Of a stretch of 64,000 bases of DNA, positions 60,083 to 64,000 are shown piece by piece. Made by a program: the position numbers and the translations under genes. The first letter of the stretch is position 1; each line of letters starts with the position of its first letter. The stretch is from Phormidium ambiguum IAM M-71 (GTDB lineage: Bacteria; Cyanobacteriota; Cyanobacteriia; Cyanobacteriales; Aerosakkonemataceae): assembly GCF_001904725.1 (NCBI RefSeq), contig NZ_MRCE01000031.1:1-64000 (forward strand). Direction: 5' to 3'. The notes under the pieces are model-generated. The model had not been told where the DNA came from and ran no database searches. It worked only from the letters and a program-made list of their open reading frames with translations.

Positions 60083-61189
60083 CTATTTTTGGCTGATAGT
60101 TGCAGGGGTAATTGCGGCATATTGCTCAGTGGTGAGCATAGCTTCTTGAACATTGAGTGGTTTGGGTAGCAAGCCATTTCTATAGAAATAATCAGCAACT
60201 TTTTGTTGTTGAGCAATTAGTTCAGAACTAATTGCTCTTCTGCCAAAGGTGCGGCGATCGATCACTTTTTGCATTACATCTAATTCTAATTTCTGTTCCG
60301 GTGCAATCAGCTTGGCAGTTTCTTGAGGATTTGCTTCTGCCCATTGTTCAATTTTATCTATTTCCTCAATGACTATTCGCACTAATTCAGAATTTTCTTG
60401 AGCAAATTGTCTACGTCCAACATAATACCCACCAGGTGAATCAATCCCTCTTGCATCCCGAAGTATCCGCACTCTGCCCAGTTTCTCTGCTAAAGCTAGA
60501 TGAGGATCTCCTGTTACCCAAACAGGAATATTTCCCTCTATAAATGCACCACGCGATTCCACAGTCGGCATACTTAAAACTTGAATATCGCTGTATTTCA
60601 AACCGACATCTTCTAAAGCTCTGAGGATAAAATAGTGGGAAGCAGAAGCTTTTTGGAATACAACTTTTTGCCCTTTAATGTCTGCTATTGTCTTAATAGG
60701 AGATTCAGGTGGAACAGCAATTACGCTTCCTCTCCCAGTCTCAGAAGTGGTTTTTTGTCCAACTAAATAAACTATTTGAGCACCCGCAGCTTGAGCAAAT
60801 ATTGGTGGAGTTTCCCCAACGGAACCTATATCAATTTTACCAACATTCATGGCTTCCATAAGTTGTGGCCCTTGGGCAAATTGCGCCCATTCCACTTTGA
60901 TACCTAAAGGTTCTAAGCGTTTTTCTAATACACCTGTAACTCTAACTAAATCTCCTGCTTGTTGATACCCCATACGAATCACTTTAGTCTGGATTACAGT
61001 GGGATTTACACTAACAGGATTTGTGGTGTTAATGGTATTACTAATTGGAGTAGCTGGAGAAGTAAGAGTTGTTGCATTTTTGTTTGATGTGCCACAACTG
61101 CCTAATATTAATGTAGTGGATAAACTTGCTAAACCAGGTAATACAACTTTGACGAAATGACGACGGGGAATTTTAATTTTTGAAATCAT
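60083..61189 (-). CDS. ssuA: Sulfonate-binding lipoprotein, copy 4
   Basis: 368 residues. The N-terminus has a twin-arginine pattern (KIPRRHFVKVVLPGLASL) ahead of lipobox LILGSC, lipid-Cys32; Thr/Asn/Pro linker to about 66. Binding-fold blocks: VEWAQFAQGPQLMEAMNVGK, GETPPIFAQAAGAQIVYLVG, DIKGQKVVFQKASASHYFIL. The hinge region has VWVTGDPHLALAE instead of the DAWxIWDP of the other three, so its pocket is the most divergent. First gene of a pair with the Cys-type GST. Motif site 12 and the third palindrome lie 334 and 424 bp upstream. Confidence 0.92.
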   Translation of the reverse strand: MISKIKIPRRHFVKVVLPGLASLSTTLILGSCGTSNKNATTLTSPATPISNTINTTNPVSVNPTVIQTKVIRMGYQQAGDLVRVTGVLEKRLEPLGIKVEWAQFAQGPQLMEAMNVGKIDIGSVGETPPIFAQAAGAQIVYLVGQKTTSETGRGSVIAVPPESPIKTIADIKGQKVVFQKASASHYFILRALEDVGLKYSDIQVLSMPTVESRGAFIEGNIPVWVTGDPHLALAEKLGRVRILRDARGIDSPGGYYVGRRQFAQENSELVRIVIEEIDKIEQWAEANPQETAKLIAPEQKLELDVMQKVIDRRTFGRRAISSELIAQQQKVADYFYRNGLLPKPLNVQEAMLTTEQYAAITPATISQK

Positions 61190-61522
61190 TGGTTTTTGAA
61201 ATTTTTTACTCTAGGTGAAGGGGTTTTAGATTTTTTACCACTCCAGACACAGAGGATACTCCAGAGAAGAAAGGGAGAATTTTATTTATTACACTTCGAT
61301 CTGTGTCAATCTGTGTGAATATCTGTGGTTAAATAAATCTTCAAGTTTGGCATTCCCAGGTTGCTAGGAACTAATGAAAGATTGATTAGAAAAAAGCCTA
61401 CCTATTGCACTAATAGCGTTGTTCTCAGTTAGCCCCAAGAGTTTTCCGTGTCTACTTTAAAGGATCTAGACGATTGAACAAATTTTTGTGTTTTTAGGTA
61501 GGCAGATAGTACTGTTTATCGA
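61190..61522. other. Long leader of ssuA copy 4
   Basis: About 330 bp without a gene between motif site 12 and ssuA copy 4. It contains GATCTGTGTCAATCTGTGTG and ATCTGTGGTT (61289-61327), a phrase shared with 53.7 kb. The promoter probably lies upstream, near site 12, giving a long untranslated leader. Confidence 0.35.
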
Positions 61523-61540
61523 GCGACTTACCGTAGTTTT
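61523..61540 (+). promoter_or_regulatory. Shared sulfur-island motif, site 12
   Basis: Reads GCGACTTACCGTAGTTTT. Its left flank TAGGCAGATAGTAC resembles TAGGCAGATACTAT before site 6, which hints that the two promoter regions share ancestry. Confidence 0.6.
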
Positions 61541-61612
61541 CGTTTATGATTATGGCACAGCCTTCCAGAAAATACAAGATGATTTGCTAATAAAATGTGT
61601 GAATTTCGTATA

Positions 61613-61627
61613 GTTAGATACTCTAAC
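61613..61627. promoter_or_regulatory. Palindrome GTTAGA-TAC-TCTAAC upstream of ssuA copy 4
   Basis: Third copy of the GTTAGA-N3-TCTAAC inverted repeat, 72 bp from motif site 12. Bases 61541-61814 otherwise show no gene. Confidence 0.55.
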
Positions 61628-61814
61628 TAATGAATTCGTTTAGCTGTCTGGGTTACAGCCACAAATATTTGTTACTTATAACAAATAACTTAACTACGCA
61701 TAAACTAGGCTTTAGTTAAGTTATCATTAATAATTATTATTGATAAGTTATTTGTTTGAAATATAAAAACACTTTTAACTAATAATCTATCCTTTTTAAA
61801 GGAGAAGCGATCGT

Positions 61815-62258
61815 TTAATCAGCTACTACTATGCTATTGGGATTTAAGGGGGAGGTAAAAACATAATAGATAACTCCAGTTGCTAAAATAGCAATAGCAA
61901 TGCTAAAAATTGTTACCCAGCGATCGGCAGGTTCGTAAGTATCTTCATCAATATCTCGACGCACAAGAAAATAGTGAATTGTTGTGAATAAAACAGTTAA
62001 TAAACCTACTAAAGAGAAGGTTAGACCCAACTTCCAACCATCACCAGGCTGTCTGGAAAGTGGGGGATGGAAAACGCGCAGACGGACAATTACAACGCCA
62101 AAACCAATCATGGCGATCGCAGTTCGCATCCATGCTAAATATGTTCTTTCGTTAGCCAAATGATCTCGGACGCGGTTGGGATTATGTGGTTTCGGCTTTT
62201 CTATACTCTGACTAATTTTAGGCATTAATTTTATTGGCATAAACCTGTCTATTTTCAT
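61815..62258 (-). CDS. DUF202 (YidH-like) membrane protein, copy 1
   Basis: 147 residues. The family signature VRDHLANERTYLAWMRTAIA (about 30-49) leads into three helices (about 48-65, 78-100, 117-138). DUF202 proteins are small inner-membrane proteins of unknown function. The ATG at 62258 gives a basic lead of about 28 residues; an ATG at 62240 is possible. It is divergent from a paralog 322 bp away. Confidence 0.85.
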   Translation of the reverse strand: MKIDRFMPIKLMPKISQSIEKPKPHNPNRVRDHLANERTYLAWMRTAIAMIGFGVVIVRLRVFHPPLSRQPGDGWKLGLTFSLVGLLTVLFTTIHYFLVRRDIDEDTYEPADRWVTIFSIAIAILATGVIYYVFTSPLNPNSIVVAD

Positions 62259-62580
62259 AGATAACTAATCGAACCTCATCTATTCTCTATTAAGTCTGCA
62301 ATTCTCAACCAGAATGTAATATACATTGATTTAGAATTGAAAGTACGTTAATTCAGTAGGATTTATGGAGTTAATAAAAACTAGTTACAAAGACTACCAC
62401 ATTTTACCGCAAAAAAACAACGTCAATATTAAAGATGGTTTAATAAATTAAATTTATTGAATTGAGAACTTAAAACATTTGCTTTTATCAACACAACCCT
62501 ATAAAGTAGAAGCTATAGCTTGAATGAGCTAGCTACATAAGTCGGCTGATTGAGCAAAAATTCATTTTAAGTAAATTAGA
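62259..62580. other. Spacer between divergent DUF202 genes
   Basis: AT-rich. GTCGGCTGATTGAG and TAAGTCGG (62539-62546) recall the ACCGACTTA half of the shared motif, but the TACCGTA core is absent, so I do not count it as a site. Confidence 0.3.
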
Positions 62581-63030
62581 GTGTGTATGTTCATTAAATT
62601 AAACAATTTATTCACTCCTATTCAAAAAATTTTTGCTGAAAATATGAAAGAAGCTTCTACTAAAATATCTACTAAGGAAACAAAGTTACGCTATCCCGGA
62701 AGAGTACGAGAACATTTAGCAAACGAGCGCACTTATTTATCATGGATGCGAGGTGCAATTTCTCTGGTGGGATTTGGTCTGATAACTGTCAGATTACAAC
62801 TTTTTCAATCTCCGGTTTATGGTTCCGAAATAACTTGGGAGTTAGGCTTAATTCTTTCTTTGGTTGGTTTAATCACGGTTTTGCTTTCTAGTTTACATTT
62901 CTTCGCTGTTCGACGTGATATTGATGCCGATTTTTATCAACCAGCAGGTCGTTGGGTGATTCTTTCTAGTATGGCGGTGACTTTTTTAGGGACTGGAGTA
63001 GTGTATTACGTTTTTACAGCTTCTTTTTGA
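62581..63030 (+). CDS. DUF202 (YidH-like) membrane protein, copy 2
   Basis: 149 residues from GTG 62581; ATGs at 62587 and 62644 are alternatives, the last giving a core-length protein. Signature VREHLANERTYLSWMRGAIS, then three helices and FFAVRRDIDADFYQPAGRWV, aligning along its length with copy 1 (YFLVRRDIDEDTYEPADRWV). The two are clear paralogs in divergent orientation. Function unknown. Confidence 0.85.
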   Translation: MCMFIKLNNLFTPIQKIFAENMKEASTKISTKETKLRYPGRVREHLANERTYLSWMRGAISLVGFGLITVRLQLFQSPVYGSEITWELGLILSLVGLITVLLSSLHFFAVRRDIDADFYQPAGRWVILSSMAVTFLGTGVVYYVFTASF

Positions 63031-63527
63031 TGATTTGCGATCGTGATTTCGTGGATTGTCCTACATTAATTAATATTGGGATATGGCAAAATTATAAATA
63101 ATTGAATCATACTGTAGATAGATATTTGTCTATCTTTTTTTGGTTTTATAAATTAACTTTTATTGCCCACTAATACTATCGAATAAGTATAGAATTAGTT
63201 AAATTTAAACATTCAATCACCGCTAAAGTTATCGGGTTTATTAACTTAAAAATATTAGTTTATAACGGTTTTTTTTAAGCAAATAATTAGATTAAGTGTT
63301 AATATTTAAAAACGAGGGAACTGAAAAAGCCAACTTTTAGATAAGTTGTCGAAACCTAATTTCCCAACAGATGATTAAGCTCTGGTGTGCTTACACTAGC
63401 TGGCACAAATCATGCTGTTCGGAATTATACAAGCTAGGTCTGGGGAGTCAATCAACCAGTACCAAGTTTGTGATGGCAACGATCGCTTATTTAAAAGTTG
63501 GTAAAGGGTAGTTAATTTACAAAGAAC
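63031..63527. other. Intergenic, no gene
   Basis: About 500 bp of AT-rich sequence with no supported frame, motif copy or strong hairpin. Confidence 0.4.
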
Positions 63528-64000
63528 ATGAAAAACATTCGGAATTGGGTTAAACCCCTATTTATTGTTGTTTCTGGATGGTGTTTATTACCTCTTTCGC
63601 CAGCGACAATGGCTTTAGCTGAATCACCACTTCTAGTTGCTACAACAACAACTTTTAATGCAATTGGTGTTAAGCAAGCTGTCTATTATTTCACCCTGCA
63701 AGTACCAGCTAATAGTAGGGAACCTGTACAGAGAGTTACCTTTACTCAAAGACAAGGTTTAGAACAAATTGGCTTTGATGAGAAAGGTAGCTATGCTTTT
63801 GTGGGAACACCTAATCGTCAAGGAGAAAAATTAGCGATCGCTCTTTCCACTAACGATCGCCAAAACCAAACAACCACAGTCACGTTTAACCAACCATTAG
63901 CGCCTGGTCAAACTGTCACAATTGCTTTGCGACCTTTCCGCAATCCCGCTTACGAAGGGGTTTATTTGTTTGAGTTAGCAGCACTTCCTTCTGCGCCGTC
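63528..64000 (+). CDS. DUF2808 exported protein, partial (runs off the window)
   Basis: Begins at ATG 63528 and stays open to the window edge (157 codons seen). The signal peptide covers MKNIRNWVKPLFIVVSGWCL to about residue 37 (MALAES). The mature part has YYFTLQVPANSREPVQRVTF and FDEKGSYAFVGTPNRQGEKL, the pattern of the cyanobacterial DUF2808 family, and ends here in FRNPAYEGVYLFELAALPSA. Such proteins are small, exported and of unknown function, sometimes induced by stress. The C-terminal end lies outside the window. Confidence 0.78.
   Translation, partial: MKNIRNWVKPLFIVVSGWCLLPLSPATMALAESPLLVATTTTFNAIGVKQAVYYFTLQVPANSREPVQRVTFTQRQGLEQIGFDEKGSYAFVGTPNRQGEKLAIALSTNDRQNQTTTVTFNQPLAPGQTVTIALRPFRNPAYEGVYLFELAALPSAP

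Noticed and set aside
62539-62546. TAAGTCGG as another copy of the shared motif
   Set aside because: Only the 5' half matches; the TACCGTA core is missing.

Overview
The window is chromosomal DNA of a cyanobacterium, probably filamentous. GCGATCGC (HIP1-type) octamers are common, base composition is moderately AT-rich, and the genes have cyanobacterial hallmarks: a CysR-type Crp regulator, three CadD-like permeases, a DUF2808 protein at the right edge, and many short palindromic intergenic repeats. No rRNA, tRNA or CRISPR array was seen.

Layout. 0-4.9 kb: an IS1380 transposase fragment and a decayed Tn7-like element (5'-truncated tnsB, tnsC, tnsD/tniQ). 4.9-9.6 kb: sulfur regulation, with two Rrf2 regulators, the sulfate-transporter ATPase cysA, cysR, an SPFH protein and a small membrane protein. 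9.7-18.5 kb: mostly membrane transport, with three CadD paralogs, an APC permease, a LysR regulator and two TauE/SafE anion exporters. 18.9-33.7 kb: the core sulfonate system, with ssuD, ssuE, an MFS exporter, ssuA1, serine acetyltransferase cysE, a flavoprotein-persulfide dioxygenase fusion, a nitroreductase, ssuC, ssuA2, ssuB and a GST. 34.8-40.6 kb: a compact six-gene operon (GST, CmcJ/NvfI-like oxygenase, ssuA3, amidase, SDR, TauE). 40.7-54.9 kb: two aldo-keto reductases, a TauD-type dioxygenase, an ABC exporter, an amidohydrolase, a DszA/NtaA-type monooxygenase, a formylglycine-generating enzyme with its arylsulfatase, and a BASS transporter. 55-61.2 kb: tautomerase, O-methyltransferase and ABM monooxygenase, a ferredoxin gene broken by a palindrome-rich insert, an MFS remnant, a cysteine-type GST and ssuA4. 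61.8-64 kb: two DUF202 proteins and a partial DUF2808 gene.

How it fits together. The 4.9-61 kb stretch reads as one island for scavenging organic sulfur. Four SsuA-type lipoproteins probably feed the single SsuB/SsuC pair. SsuD/SsuE, TauD, the DszA-like enzyme and the arylsulfatase would release sulfite or sulfate. TauE proteins would remove excess sulfite, the fused persulfide dioxygenase would handle persulfides, and CysE supplies O-acetylserine for cysteine synthesis. GSTs, SDRs, AKRs and an amidase would process the carbon skeletons.

Main new observations. (1) A recurring motif, core TTACCGTAkTTT, lies in at least ten intergenic regions in front of these genes, including those of cysA/cysR and of one rrf2 gene. 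(2) A perfect palindrome GTTAGA-N3-TCTAAC occurs upstream of tauD, of the DszA-like gene and of ssuA4. (3) CysE, both Rrf2 regulators, the flavoprotein fusion and possibly CysR end in isoleucine tails (GAGI, MYYI, MYYI, AMYI, HYEI) like those that dock into O-acetylserine sulfhydrylase. Together these suggest a locally organised regulon governed by cysteine-synthase status.
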